Program-made: the position numbers and the translations under genes | Notes under the pieces: model-generated | Seen by the model: the letters and a program-made list of their open reading frames with translations, nothing else | Told to the model about the DNA's origin: nothing | The model's database searches: none | Shown here: positions 25,834 to 35,564 of the stretch, piece by piece | How the letters are laid out: each line of letters starts with the position of its first letter | How positions within the stretch are numbered: position 1 is the first letter of the stretch | Source: Firmicutes bacterium FC7 | GTDB lineage: Bacteria; Bacillota; Clostridia; Tissierellales; Tissierellaceae | Length of the DNA stretch: 64,000 nucleotides | Assembly: GCA_022760735.1 (NCBI GenBank) | Contig: JAKELU010000009.1 | Location: 15,996 to 79,995 of the forward strand | Direction of reading: 5' to 3'

Positions 25834-26700
25834 ATGAAGATATCATACGAATGTATATCCTGCCTTGCTAGACAAGCGGTGGAAATAGCTGAAGAATATA
25901 CAAGCAATAAAGAAATGCAAGAGGTAATAATAAAGAGAGCTTTAAAGGAATTAGCAAAAATAGACTTTAATGAAACATCACCTGAAGTAGCTTATAGAAT
26001 GCATCAGCATGCTAAGAGCATTACAGGCAATAATGATCCGTATTCTAACTTGAAAGAGCAGTATAATAATATTGCTTTAGAGATTTATAATAGAATTATT
26101 CAAGAAAAATGGTTAGAGAAAGCAGATGACCCATTTGATGTGGCTTGTAGACTGGCTATTGCCGGAAATATTATAGATTTCTCAGTAGGGTTAACCCTAG
26201 AGTATTCAGATGTCGTTAAGTCGGTTGAGGATAGTATTAAACATGATATTTTTGGAACTGGATCAACTGCTTTAAAAGAAGCAGTTGAAAGGGCAAATAA
26301 TATTATGTATATTGCTGATAACTCCGGTGAAATCATATTTGATAAATTCCTTCTAATGCATCTTCCATTGGACAAGGTTACTTTTGTTGTTAAGGGGGGG
26401 CCAATAGTCAATGATGCAACTATGGAGGATGCTATAAGTACTGGAATTGTAGATTTAGTAAGAGTTATTGACAATGGACATGATGCGCAAGGAACCATAT
26501 TAAAAGATTGCTCAAGTACATTTTTGAGAGAGTTTGATAAAGCAGATCTCATAATTAGTAAAGGGCAAGCAAATTTTGAAACTTTAAGTGATATTAAAGA
26601 TAAGACAATATTTTACTTGTTGAGAGCAAAATGCAATTCAGTTGCCAAATCTATAGGGTGCAGCCGAATGGATTATATACTTACTGATAGAATTAATTAA
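25834..26700 (+). CDS. DUF89/ARMT1-like metal-dependent phosphatase
   Basis: A 288-residue protein of the DUF89 family, metal-dependent damage-control phosphatases acting on phosphorylated metabolites. Diagnostic segments: N-terminal CISC (Cys7, Cys10), the IADNSGEIIFDK loop (about 160-171, metal Asp162/Asn163), VVKGGPIVNDAT, and ISKGQANFE near the end. The CxxC-containing archaeal/clostridial subgroup has no settled substrate. A weak GCAAC...GTTGC hairpin follows. Confidence 0.85.
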   Translation: MKISYECISCLARQAVEIAEEYTSNKEMQEVIIKRALKELAKIDFNETSPEVAYRMHQHAKSITGNNDPYSNLKEQYNNIALEIYNRIIQEKWLEKADDPFDVACRLAIAGNIIDFSVGLTLEYSDVVKSVEDSIKHDIFGTGSTALKEAVERANNIMYIADNSGEIIFDKFLLMHLPLDKVTFVVKGGPIVNDATMEDAISTGIVDLVRVIDNGHDAQGTILKDCSSTFLREFDKADLIISKGQANFETLSDIKDKTIFYLLRAKCNSVAKSIGCSRMDYILTDRIN

Positions 26701-26827
26701 ATGCAACTAGATGCTATTTTGGGTTGCTTTTCTTTAAAAGTTGTTCCTTATGGTTTTACAGTGGATAATTTTAATGTATCTCATATAGTGATAGTATTGG
26801 GGCTATTGAAGAAGTATAGGAGATAAA

Positions 26828-27526
26828 ATGGAAAAAATAATTATATTTGATATAGAAATAGAGTTAACAAAGAAGAACATTAAAAATATTTATATTTCGG
26901 TTCATCCACCTAATGGAGCTGTAAAAATTTCAGCTCCTAAAAAAATGGATATGGATTATATAGAATTATTTGTTAAATCAAGGCTTTCTTGGATTAGAAA
27001 ACAACAAGAAAAGTTTGTAAATGAAAAAAGACAGCCAGAATACGAGTATGTATCAGGAGAGAGGCATTATTTTTTTGGGGATTCTTATATATTAAATATT
27101 GTATATACTAACAAAAGAACACAAGGTATTGAGATAAGAAATAATGGGTACATGGATTTATACGTGCGAGATAATACTCCAAAAAATATTCGAGAAAGAG
27201 TTTTGACAGAATGGTATCGCAACAAATTAAAAGAAACAATTTCTTCGTTAATAGCAAAATGGGAACCAATTATGGGGGTAAAGGTAAATGAGTTTGGTGT
27301 AAAGAGGATGAAAACTCGTTGGGGAACCTGTAACCCTACAGCTAGAAGGATATGGATTAACTTAGAATTGGTAAAGAGAAAACCAATTTTTTTAGAATAT
27401 GTAGTTGTTCATGAGATGGTTCATCTATTAGAACGCTCTCATAGCAAAAGATTTATTTCTTATATGGATAAATTCATGCCAAATTGGAGGTCAGTAAAAG
27501 CTGAATTAAATGGGCTAAAAAATTAG
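26828..27526 (+). CDS. YgjP/M48-like zinc metallopeptidase-fold protein
   Basis: A 232-residue protein with the DUF45 layout: N-terminal beta part (NIYISVHPPNGAVKISAPK) and C-terminal zinc motif HEMVHLLERSHSKRF (HExxH at 195-199). YgjP-like proteins have been linked to nucleotide pyrophosphatase or SprT-like roles; unsettled. It stands alone, with AGGAGATAAA upstream of ATG. Confidence 0.85.
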   Translation: MEKIIIFDIEIELTKKNIKNIYISVHPPNGAVKISAPKKMDMDYIELFVKSRLSWIRKQQEKFVNEKRQPEYEYVSGERHYFFGDSYILNIVYTNKRTQGIEIRNNGYMDLYVRDNTPKNIRERVLTEWYRNKLKETISSLIAKWEPIMGVKVNEFGVKRMKTRWGTCNPTARRIWINLELVKRKPIFLEYVVVHEMVHLLERSHSKRFISYMDKFMPNWRSVKAELNGLKN

Positions 27527-27662
27527 AGAATTTAATTATGATGAGATGTTAAGAAATAAAAAATATTATTGATAATAATATCCAACTGTAGGATAATGAA
27601 AATACAGATATATTTCTAGTGTCTAACAATATTCATTGTCTAACAGAAAGTGGTGTATGTAA

Positions 27663-29027
27663 ATGAGACGTGAAATGACTGATGATGAAAAGTTTAGGAG
27701 AATGACTGAAGAACCAGTTGAAAGATTAGTTTTATCTTTAGCAGTACCAACAATAATTAGTATGTTAACGAGTTCAATATATAATATGGCAGATACTTTT
27801 TTTGTCAGCCAGATAAGTACTAGTGCATCAGGTGCGGTAGGAGTCGCATTTCCTTTAATGATGATAATACAGGCAATAGGGTTTACACTAGGAATGGGTT
27901 CTGGTAATTACATAGCAAGACTCCTAGGGCAGAAAAATAGAGAATATTCTTCTAAAGTTCTTGCAACAGGATTTTTTACATCCTTAATTTTAGGAAGCCT
28001 ACTAGCAGTTATAGGATTAATATTCTTAAATCCATTGGTATATTTATTAGGTGCTACTGACACTATTGCACCTCATGCTAAAGCATATATTCAGTATATA
28101 CTTATGGGTATGCCCTTTATGACAGCATCTTTTGTAATGAATGGTACATTACGATTTCAGGGTAGTGCTTTCTATGCTATGTTAGGAATTACAACTGGAG
28201 GAATTTTAAATATATTTTTAGACCCGATTTTTATTTTTACATTTAATATGGGAATCGCTGGTGCTGCTTTAGCTACAACAATCAGTCAATTTATAAGCTT
28301 CTGTATTCTGTTTGTTAATTCAAATAGAGCAGGAAATATAAAAATAAAACTTAAGGATTTTACACCAACATGGATTATGTATAGGGAAATTTTACGTGGA
28401 GGACTTCCTTCTTTCTATCGTCAAGCCCTTGGTAGTATAGCTCTTATTTGCTTGAACTTTAGTGCTGGCATGTATGGAGATGCTGCTATAGCTGCTATGT
28501 CAATTGTAGGTAGGGTTATTCATTTTGCTATATCAGTAATGCTAGGTTTAGGTCAGGGATTCCAACCAGTGTGTGGTTTTAACTATGGAGCAAAATTATT
28601 TGATAGAGTACAAAGAGCATTTTGGTTTACAGCAAAGCTATCTGTTACTGCTTTAGCTATATTAGGGCTAATTGGGTTTATTACTTCACCTTTAGTTATA
28701 ACAGCATTTAGAAAAGAGGACTTAGAAGTAATAAGAATCGGATCACTTGCTCTAAGACTACAATCTTTAACATTACCTCTTTCTGCTTGGATTATTATGA
28801 CCAATATGCTAGTTCAAACAATAGATAAAAGTAAAGAAGCATCATTAATATCAATATCGCGTCAAGGATTATTTTTTATACCTACAATTTTGATTCTTCC
28901 GAGAATAATTGGACTTTTAGGAGTACAGCTAAGTCAGCCCATATCTGATCTATTTTCGTTTTTGCTTGCAGTAATAATTAGTAAAAAAGTATTAGTAGAA
29001 TTAAAAACACTACAAAAAGAGCAATAA
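27663..29027 (+). CDS. MATE-family efflux protein (MepA-like)
   Basis: A 454-residue, twelve-helix transporter. The start (EEPVERLVLSLAVPTIISML) and YNMADTFFVSQIS are typical of the MepA-like branch, different from the MATE protein at 10189-11538. It exports cationic compounds with Na+ or H+. The ribosome site is weak (AAGTGG); a second ATG follows five codons in. Convergent with recQ. Confidence 0.88.
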   Translation: MRREMTDDEKFRRMTEEPVERLVLSLAVPTIISMLTSSIYNMADTFFVSQISTSASGAVGVAFPLMMIIQAIGFTLGMGSGNYIARLLGQKNREYSSKVLATGFFTSLILGSLLAVIGLIFLNPLVYLLGATDTIAPHAKAYIQYILMGMPFMTASFVMNGTLRFQGSAFYAMLGITTGGILNIFLDPIFIFTFNMGIAGAALATTISQFISFCILFVNSNRAGNIKIKLKDFTPTWIMYREILRGGLPSFYRQALGSIALICLNFSAGMYGDAAIAAMSIVGRVIHFAISVMLGLGQGFQPVCGFNYGAKLFDRVQRAFWFTAKLSVTALAILGLIGFITSPLVITAFRKEDLEVIRIGSLALRLQSLTLPLSAWIIMTNMLVQTIDKSKEASLISISRQGLFFIPTILILPRIIGLLGVQLSQPISDLFSFLLAVIISKKVLVELKTLQKEQ

Positions 29028-29046
29028 AAAAGTGATATATATAAGA

Positions 29047-29080
29047 AAGGTAAAGTATCAAATCAAATGTACTTTACCTT
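29047..29080. terminator. bidirectional terminator between MATE gene and recQ
   Basis: The stem AAGGTAAAGTA (29047-29057) / TACTTTACCTT (29070-29080); the right arm contains the recQ stop codon. Confidence 0.75.
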
Positions 29081-31248
29081 AATTTATTTTTAGCAATAAC
29101 TATTTTAATATCTTCATAACAAATTTCTTCTGGAAGCATTTCTTTAATAGATTTTAGTTTTTCTATTCCAGCTTTATTAATAGCTGATAGTATTTTATCT
29201 TCTTTTTCAGGATTATCTATAAATCTAGACCAATCTATAGTTTGCCCATTTTTCATACATTTTGATAGATGCTCTATTATAGTATTTACTGTGAAATTTC
29301 TCTGTTCTGCAATTTCTTTTAAAGTTAGATTTTGTTGATACAACTCATAGGTTCGTTTATATCTATCATTTGTTGCATTGTTTATATCATCATTGTTTTT
29401 CAATGCTACTTCTACGATTTTCTCAATTGGATTAATTTGACTTTTATCACAATACTCAGTGATCACATCTAAGAAGAAATCACCGTAGGTTTCAAATTTC
29501 TTCAGGCCTACACCTTTTATAGTAAGCATTGCTGCTTTACTTTGTGGAAAATAAGTAGCCATTTCTTTAAGGGTTGAATCATGAAATATCATAAATGGAG
29601 CCATGCCTTTTTCCTGGGAAATAGAATATCTTAATTCTTTTAATTTTAGAAACAGCTCTTCATCGAATAATTCAGAAGAACTTGCATGATTATCTTTTTC
29701 TTTAGAAGGAGATTTTAGTTCTAATAAATGTCTCTTATGATAAACTTTTTCATTTCCCTTTAAAACATCAACTGATTTCTTTGAAAGCCTTAGTACAGGA
29801 AATTTATCTGTTGTTACTAAAATATATCCTTTTGATATTAAGGTCATTATAATTTCTCTTACTGTACTTTCTGAGTATTCTTTCATAATACCATATGTTG
29901 ATACTTTATCTAAACCAAATTCTAGTACTTTTTTATTTTTAGAACCCCGAAGTACTTGAATAATTGCAGAGACTCCGAATCTTTCTTGGACTCTATAAAT
30001 ACAGGAAAGAATTTTTTGGGCTTCTAGAGTTATATCTACCATTTCGGAGTTATCTAAACAATTTCCACAGTTATTACAATTAGAAGCTTCTGATGTTTCT
30101 CCGAAGTATTCTAATATCTTAGCTCTTAAGCAATCATTAGTATTGCAATAATCTACTAAATATTGAAGATTTTCATAAAGGATATTTTCTCTTTGCTCCG
30201 AGAATGTACAATTTTGTATCAATAACTTTTGTTTTACGATATCTGATGACGAATACAATAGAGTACAATAACTTGGCTCCCCATCACGTCCAGCTCTACC
30301 CGCTTCTTGATAATATGCTTCCATGTTTTGAGGCATATTGTAGTGAATTACAAATCTAACATCAGGCTTGTCTATTCCCATACCAAAGGCATTTGTTGCT
30401 ACAATAATTTGGACTTTATTGAATATAAAGTCATCTTGGTTTTGTTGACGAATAGAAGGGTTCATGCCCCCGTGATAGGCAACTGCATTAAATCCTTGTT
30501 GATTTAATTTTTCTGTAACGGATTCAGCAGTAATTCTTGTTGCGCAATAAATAATACCAGATTCCTCCATAAAATTATTCTTTATATAATCAATAACATA
30601 AGACATTTTATTGCTTACCTTTACTACTTGATAGAATAGATTAGGTCTATCAAATCCAATAATTGATTCTACTGGATTTCTAAGTTCTAATAACTCTTTG
30701 ATTTCTTCAATAATTAAATTAGTTGCTGTAGCAGTATAGGCTACAATTATAGGTCTGTTAGGCATAGAATTAATAAATCTAGGTATTTCAGTATAGGATG
30801 GTCTAAAATCATGACCCCACTGACTTATACAATGAGCTTCATCTATTGCAATCATTGAAATCTTTATATCTCTAACTAGATTATTAAAAGAATAAGTGTT
30901 TAATCTTTCAGGTGCTACATATATGATTTTATATTTACCTTTTCTTATTTCTTGAAATCTATAATTTAGTTCATTATCATTCAATGTACTATTTATATAG
31001 GTGCTAGAAATACCTAACTCATTTAATGAATCTACTTGGTCCTTCATTAAAGATATTAGTGGAGAAACAACAAGGGTAAGGCCATCTAATAAAACAGCTG
31101 GTAATTGATAACAAAGTGATTTTCCTCCACCTGTAGGCATTATACCTAAGACATCATTGCCCTTTAAAGCTCCTAAGATTAACTTTTTCTGACCATCTTT
31201 GAACTCATTATACCCGAAGTAGGTTTTCAAAGCATTATAAATATCCAA
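29074..31248 (-). CDS. recQ: ATP-dependent DNA helicase RecQ
   Basis: A 724-residue 3'-5' helicase for recombination and fork repair. Motifs: Walker A TGGGKS (39-44), DEAH (136-139) in the RecQ aromatic loop [16 protein letters not shown], a helicase C domain with [10 protein letters not shown], the zinc Cys cluster (CNTNDC...CNNCGNC), a winged helix, and an HRDC domain (about 520-600). A helix-turn-helix tail ([21 protein letters not shown]) near the C-terminus is the extra HTH_40-type region found in Firmicute RecQ. Start is TTG after AAGGAAGTGAT. No LexA box was seen in front. Confidence 0.95.
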   Translation of the reverse strand: MDIYNALKTYFGYNEFKDGQKKLILGALKGNDVLGIMPTGGGKSLCYQLPAVLLDGLTLVVSPLISLMKDQVDSLNELGISSTYINSTLNDNELNYRFQEIRKGKYKIIYVAPERLNTYSFNNLVRDIKISMIAIDEAHCISQWGHDFRPSYTEIPRFINSMPNRPIIVAYTATATNLIIEEIKELLELRNPVESIIGFDRPNLFYQVVKVSNKMSYVIDYIKNNFMEESGIIYCATRITAESVTEKLNQQGFNAVAYHGGMNPSIRQQNQDDFIFNKVQIIVATNAFGMGIDKPDVRFVIHYNMPQNMEAYYQEAGRAGRDGEPSYCTLLYSSSDIVKQKLLIQNCTFSEQRENILYENLQYLVDYCNTNDCLRAKILEYFGETSEASNCNNCGNCLDNSEMVDITLEAQKILSCIYRVQERFGVSAIIQVLRGSKNKKVLEFGLDKVSTYGIMKEYSESTVREIIMTLISKGYILVTTDKFPVLRLSKKSVDVLKGNEKVYHKRHLLELKSPSKEKDNHASSSELFDEELFLKLKELRYSISQEKGMAPFMIFHDSTLKEMATYFPQSKAAMLTIKGVGLKKFETYGDFFLDVITEYCDKSQINPIEKIVEVALKNNDDINNATNDRYKRTYELYQQNLTLKEIAEQRNFTVNTIIEHLSKCMKNGQTIDWSRFIDNPEKEDKILSAINKAGIEKLKSIKEMLPEEICYEDIKIVIAKNKLR

Positions 31249-31328
31249 GTAATCACTTCCTTTTCTACATACATAACATTATACATGAATATGTTAGTAG
31301 TTTCATTGTTTATTTAGACATAAAAAAT

Positions 31329-31347
31329 GGAAGTCTAAGTGACTTCC
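31329..31347 (-). terminator. terminator of the 93-residue gene
   Basis: The stem GGAAGTC / GACTTCC (31329-31335 with 31341-31347) is followed on the minus strand by ATTTTTTA. Confidence 0.75.
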
Positions 31348-31352
31348 TAAAA

Positions 31353-31634
31353 TCAGGACATGATATAAGCATCTACTACAGTAGCTACATAATCATCTAA
31401 GCCAGATTTGGCTAGGACTACCAGTGATTGATTTGGATTATTTGAAAAGCTTGCAACAAAAGCTTGAGCTCCAACTCTATCGAGTTTTTCATCTCTATTA
31501 ATATTTACTTCATTTTTTTTAGCCACGTTATAATCTTCCAATATTTGAGCAACTCGATTCTCAACTTCACCAGTTGGACATTCTAGAGACTTTATCCTAT
31601 CAATAGCACTATTAAAATTATTAATTGAAGTCAT
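31353..31634 (-). CDS. small hypothetical protein
   Basis: A 93-residue soluble protein of unknown family. Two alpha-type parts: an N-terminal half (SAIDRIKSLECPTGEVENRVAQILEDYNVAKK) and a C-terminal half (RVGAQAFVASFSNNPNQSLVVLAKSGLDDY). AGGAGGTTAAGAA precedes ATG, and a terminator follows: clearly a real, monocistronic gene. The about 285 bases between this gene and 31920 hold nothing I can name. Confidence 0.6.
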   Translation of the reverse strand: MTSINNFNSAIDRIKSLECPTGEVENRVAQILEDYNVAKKNEVNINRDEKLDRVGAQAFVASFSNNPNQSLVVLAKSGLDDYVATVVDAYIMS

Positions 31635-31919
31635 TTCTTAACCTCCTTGATTGATAATTCAATCGTAGTATTTCCAAATAGGGCAATTGGTATTTAATTT
31701 TTAACTATTTAGTCAACCTTATTGTGTTTTTTAAACCAAATTTGAAGACAATGAAAGGTGACAAATTTTAAATATGGAGATACAATAGAAGTAATAGACA
31801 TAGATTTAGAATTACATATTTTCTCAATAAGTTGTAAAAAAGAATTTATAAAATAATCCTATTAAATATTCAATAATCTTAGATTTTGATATTTAAATAT
31901 TTAAAACGAGGTATTTAAT

Positions 31920-32420
31920 ATGGAAATAAAAAATAAATTAAAAGGTAATATTTTTATATGTATATATTTTTTACTTACATTTGGATATATTTTTATCAAT
32001 GAATACATATTTAAAAACATTCTAAAATCTTTTGAATTTATAGGATTTAATTTAATTCTTGTTTCTGTATTATATTCTGTTATTTTCAATAACCGTTATA
32101 AAAAACAATATATTATTTTGAATCTTATTATATTAATTATGGTTATTATAATTTGTATTTTTAATATGCCTAAATTCACTTATTTTGAAGCTCAAAAAAT
32201 AATAGGTCATGAAAAAGAAGATAAAGGAAATATTATCGAATCTAATACCATTGAGTACAAAGGTCGAGTAGGACTTAAACATTTAAATATTCGACCAGGT
32301 AGAAATATTTTAGTCGATGGTGATTATTTAGTTTACTTATATAATAAAATAAATGGTAAAATCGAATGGTATCGATTTAATGCTATAGAAGGAACCTATA
32401 AACTGTATGCCACTAAATAA
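31920..32420 (+). CDS. hypothetical membrane protein
   Basis: A 166-residue protein with three N-terminal hydrophobic helices (about 10-28, 38-57, 63-83) and a polar C-terminal domain of 80 residues that ends YRFNAIEGTYKLYATK. No family recognised. The region is very AT-rich (many Ile, Asn, Lys codons), richer than its neighbours. ACGAGG lies 9 nt upstream of ATG. Confidence 0.55.
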   Translation: MEIKNKLKGNIFICIYFLLTFGYIFINEYIFKNILKSFEFIGFNLILVSVLYSVIFNNRYKKQYIILNLIILIMVIIICIFNMPKFTYFEAQKIIGHEKEDKGNIIESNTIEYKGRVGLKHLNIRPGRNILVDGDYLVYLYNKINGKIEWYRFNAIEGTYKLYATK

Positions 32421-32424
32421 AGAA

Positions 32425-32444
32425 AGGCTACCATGTGGTAGCCT
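32425..32444. terminator. hairpin between convergent genes
   Basis: The stem AGGCTACC / GGTAGCCT with loop ATGT. It lacks a clear T-run on either strand, so terminator strength is doubtful. Confidence 0.5.
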
Positions 32445-32454
32445 ACTATATTTC

Positions 32455-33402
32455 TTAATCCTCTAATGTATTTAAATAATCATTTGCTGCTAAAGCTGCC
32501 CTAGCGCCTTCAGCTGCTGATATGATAATTTGTTTATATGGTGAATTGGTTACGTCTCCTGCTGCAAAAATTCCTTTTATATTTGTTTCACTATAGTTAT
32601 TTACAATAATTTCACCTCTATCGTTTAACTCTATCAAGTCCTTGACGATATCACTATTTGGTAAGTATCCAATTTCCACAAATATTCCTGCTGCATCAAT
32701 AGTATAAGAATTGCCACTTTCCTTATCTAGCACTTTAACACCAGTCATCATATTATCGCCTATGATTTCTTCAATTTGTGTATTTAATTTAATTTCAACA
32801 TTATTTAGTTTCTCAAGTTGATCTAGTAAAATTTTATCAGCTCTAAACTGGCTACGATGTACTATGGTAACTTTATTGGCTATTTTCGCTAAGTCTATAG
32901 CGGCTTCTACAGCGGAATTTCCACCACCAGCAACTATTAAATCCTCTTCAGCAAATAAAGGGCCGTCACATATTGCACAATAAGAAACTCCTCTAGCTGT
33001 GTATTCTTTTTCACCAGGTACACCTAATTTTCTAGGCTTGCTACCTGTTGAAATGATTATTGATTTAGCTTTGTAAGACTTTCCGTCGTCTGTTACAATT
33101 TCTTTTATTGGAGATTTATCAGATGTATTTATTCCTTCAACTGAAATAAATTCTGCTATAGGTATATTTAATCCATTTACGTGTTCTTTAAACTTTTCAA
33201 TTAACTCAAAACCTTCAACACTAGGAAATCCTAAGTAGTTTTCTACAGTAGAAGTATCCATTACCTGACCGCCTATGTCTTTAGCTATTATACCTACATT
33301 TAAACCTTTTCTTTTTGCATATAGTGCGGCATTTAATCCAGCTGGTCCACCTCCGATTATTAATAAGTCATAAACAGTTTCATTTTTAAGTTGTATATCC
33401 AT
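32455..33402 (-). CDS. trxB: thioredoxin-reductase-like NAD(P)H flavoprotein
   Basis: A 315-residue FAD enzyme. The ATG ending at 33402 is preceded by GGGAGGTAGGA; I reject the upstream ATG at 33420. FAD motif [11 protein letters not shown] (about 15-25), redox-active CAIC in [10 protein letters not shown] (about 137-146; the usual form is CATC), NAD(P)H motif [12 protein letters not shown], and [13 protein letters not shown] near the C-terminus. It would reduce thioredoxin or a related disulfide carrier. No thioredoxin or ahp gene is adjacent. Confidence 0.88.
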   Translation of the reverse strand: MDIQLKNETVYDLLIIGGGPAGLNAALYAKRKGLNVGIIAKDIGGQVMDTSTVENYLGFPSVEGFELIEKFKEHVNGLNIPIAEFISVEGINTSDKSPIKEIVTDDGKSYKAKSIIISTGSKPRKLGVPGEKEYTARGVSYCAICDGPLFAEEDLIVAGGGNSAVEAAIDLAKIANKVTIVHRSQFRADKILLDQLEKLNNVEIKLNTQIEEIIGDNMMTGVKVLDKESGNSYTIDAAGIFVEIGYLPNSDIVKDLIELNDRGEIIVNNYSETNIKGIFAAGDVTNSPYKQIIISAAEGARAALAANDYLNTLED

Positions 33403-33501
33403 TCCTACCTCCCAATTCATTAATACCTTTTATATCTTTAATTATCACATATATTAATATTACCCACAAGTAAGATAAAACTTTAATTTTTTAAAAATTA
33501 A

Positions 33502-33557
33502 TTGACTATAAGAAATTCGTGTGTTATATTGTATATATAGTATATATACAATATAAC
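33502..33557 (+). promoter_or_regulatory. promoter and perfect palindromic operator of the first GntR-ABC operon
   Basis: TTGACT (33502-33507), 17 nt, TATATT (33525-33530) with an extended TG. A perfect inverted repeat of 17-nt arms around one base runs 33523-33557 and covers the -10 box and start region, as expected for the operator of the regulator gene starting at 33573. Confidence 0.85.
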
Positions 33558-33572
33558 TTTGAAGGTGAAATC

Positions 33573-33947
33573 ATGGATATAATTTTAAGTAATTCAAGTA
33601 AGAAACCTTTATATGAACAGATTGCATCCCAAATAAAAAATCAAATTATTAGTGGTGTATTGAAGGAAGGAGATGCACTTCCATCTATGAGGTTATTAGC
33701 TAAAGAGTTAAGAATAAGTGTCATAACTACAAAAAGGGCCTATGAGGAGTTGGAAAAAGAAGGTTTTATTGAAACTGCAACCGGAAGAGGAAGTTTTGTT
33801 GCCAAGAGAAATATTGAATTGATTAAAGAAGAGCAATTAAAAATAATAGAGCAACATTTAGAAAAAAGTATTGAAGTAGCAAAAAGCAGCGGGATTTCTT
33901 TAGAAGAATTAAGTGATTTGTTAGTTACTTTGTACAGGGAGGATTAA
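33573..33947 (+). CDS. GntR-family regulator, YtrA type
   Basis: A 124-residue repressor; start ATG 33573 after GAAGGTG (the frame reaches up into the operator, which cannot be coding). An N-terminal winged helix (PLYEQIASQIKNQIISGVLKEGDALPSMRLLAKELRI, read as helices) and a short C-terminal dimer helix rather than an effector domain define the YtrA group. Its stop is 2 nt before the ATPase gene. Confidence 0.9.
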   Translation: MDIILSNSSKKPLYEQIASQIKNQIISGVLKEGDALPSMRLLAKELRISVITTKRAYEELEKEGFIETATGRGSFVAKRNIELIKEEQLKIIEQHLEKSIEVAKSSGISLEELSDLLVTLYRED

Positions 33948-33949
33948 TT

Positions 33950-34804
33950 ATGGTTAATTTAAAAGTAGATAATATAACTAAAGAATACAAGGATTTTAAA
34001 TTAAATAATATTAGTTTTAGTCTTCCAAAGGGTTGTATTATGGGGCTTATAGGTGAAAACGGTGCAGGTAAAACAACTTTAGTAAAGCTAATACTTAATC
34101 TTGTAAAAAGAGATAGTGGTTCAATTGAAGTATTTGGTTTAGACAATATAAAGATGGAGCAGGAAATTAAACAGGAGATAGGAGTAGTATTAGATGAAAG
34201 TTATTTTCATGATAACTTAAGACCTAAAGATATTACAACAATAATGAAAAATATATATAAGACATGGGATAGTAAAAAGTTCAATGATTATTTGAGAAAA
34301 TTCAAATTACCTAAGGATAAAATAGTAAAGGAATACTCAAAGGGGATGAAGATGAAGCTATCCATAGCAGCAGCGTTAGCGCATGATCCAAAACTTTTAA
34401 TACTTGATGAACCAACTGGAGGATTAGACCCTATTGTTCGTAATGAAATTTTGGATATATTTTTAGATTTTATACAAGATGAAGAAAAGTCAATTCTATT
34501 CTCAACACATGTAACAAGCGATCTAGATAAGATAGCAGACTATATTACTTTTATACATGAGGGCAAGCTAATTTTTACAGAACCTAAGGATGATATTATA
34601 AATAATTATGCAATTCTTAAATGTAATGCTGAGGATTTTAAGCGTTTGGATAAGGACTATATAATAAGTTATAGAAAAAATAGATTTAATTATGAAGTTT
34701 TAATTAACAACAAACAGAGCATAAGTAATGATACTGATATAGTTATAGATTCTGTAAATTTAGAAGATGTTATGCTGTTTTATATTAGGAGGGATTATCA
34801 ATGA
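33950..34804 (+). CDS. ABC exporter ATPase (YtrB-like)
   Basis: A 284-residue ATPase: Walker A GENGAGKTT (about 34-42), signature YSKGMKMKL, Walker B LLILDEPTGGLDP and an H-loop STHV. The last 80 residues form an extra C-terminal part. It forms an export or drug/peptide-resistance ABC pair with the next gene, overlapping by 4 nt (ATGA). Controlled with the GntR gene from the 33502 promoter. Confidence 0.9.
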   Translation: MVNLKVDNITKEYKDFKLNNISFSLPKGCIMGLIGENGAGKTTLVKLILNLVKRDSGSIEVFGLDNIKMEQEIKQEIGVVLDESYFHDNLRPKDITTIMKNIYKTWDSKKFNDYLRKFKLPKDKIVKEYSKGMKMKLSIAAALAHDPKLLILDEPTGGLDPIVRNEILDIFLDFIQDEEKSILFSTHVTSDLDKIADYITFIHEGKLIFTEPKDDIINNYAILKCNAEDFKRLDKDYIISYRKNRFNYEVLINNKQSISNDTDIVIDSVNLEDVMLFYIRRDYQ

Positions 34805-35412
34805 AGGGCTTATTTATAAAAGATCTCTTGAATTTGAAAAAAAGCCTAACTACAATAGTGGTACTAATTATATTTTATTTATTTATTGGCTTTACAAGTG
34901 GAGAGCCTAGTATGCTCATAGTAATGATTTCAATATTATGTACTATGATGACAGTAACTACAATTTCATATGACGATCTTGCAAAATGGGATAAATATGC
35001 TCTTGCCATGCCAGTTAGCAGGAGAGATCTGGTTTTAAGTAAGTATATACTTTCTTTTGTATTGACATCTATTGGAGTAGGAGCTTCAACTTTAATAGTT
35101 AATATTGTGATGAATGTTAGAAATTCGGAGTTACTTTTAACTTCATATAGTATTTTTACAATTTCATTATTGTTCAGTAGTATTATATTACCGTTAGTAT
35201 TTAAATTTGGTGTAGAGAAAAGCAGATTGATGATGATGGCCGTCATTGGGGCACCAATGGCACTAGCATATATATTATCTCAACTAGGAATAAAAATGCC
35301 AGATACAGATATGATTATGGATATTATTAAGTTTTCTCCTTTGATTACATTAGTAGTTATATTTATCTCGTTTAAAATTTCTTACAATATATATAAAAGA
35401 AAAGATATTTAA
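34801..35412 (+). CDS. ABC-2 type permease
   Basis: A 203-residue membrane protein with about six hydrophobic helices. The opening GLFIKDLLNLKK and the ALAMPVSRRDLVLSKY motif are typical of ABC-2 permeases (PF13346-like) that partner YtrB-type ATPases. Substrate unknown; peptide antibiotics are common for such systems. A terminator follows. Confidence 0.85.
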   Translation: MKGLFIKDLLNLKKSLTTIVVLIIFYLFIGFTSGEPSMLIVMISILCTMMTVTTISYDDLAKWDKYALAMPVSRRDLVLSKYILSFVLTSIGVGASTLIVNIVMNVRNSELLLTSYSIFTISLLFSSIILPLVFKFGVEKSRLMMMAVIGAPMALAYILSQLGIKMPDTDMIMDIIKFSPLITLVVIFISFKISYNIYKRKDI

Positions 35413-35425
35413 TTGGTATGCTCTT

Positions 35426-35459
35426 AAAAAATCACTGAGTTTATTCTCAGTGATTTTTT
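35426..35459 (+). terminator. terminator of the first GntR-ABC operon
   Basis: A 14-bp perfect stem AAAAAATCACTGAG / CTCAGTGATTTTTT with loop TTTATT. Confidence 0.9.
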
Positions 35460-35564
35460 GTATTTATTAAAATACATAAAAATAATATTGATAAACGATA
35501 AATACTGTGTTAATATTGCATATATTAATACCAGAATATATAGATGGATGCTAGGAGGGAAAAT

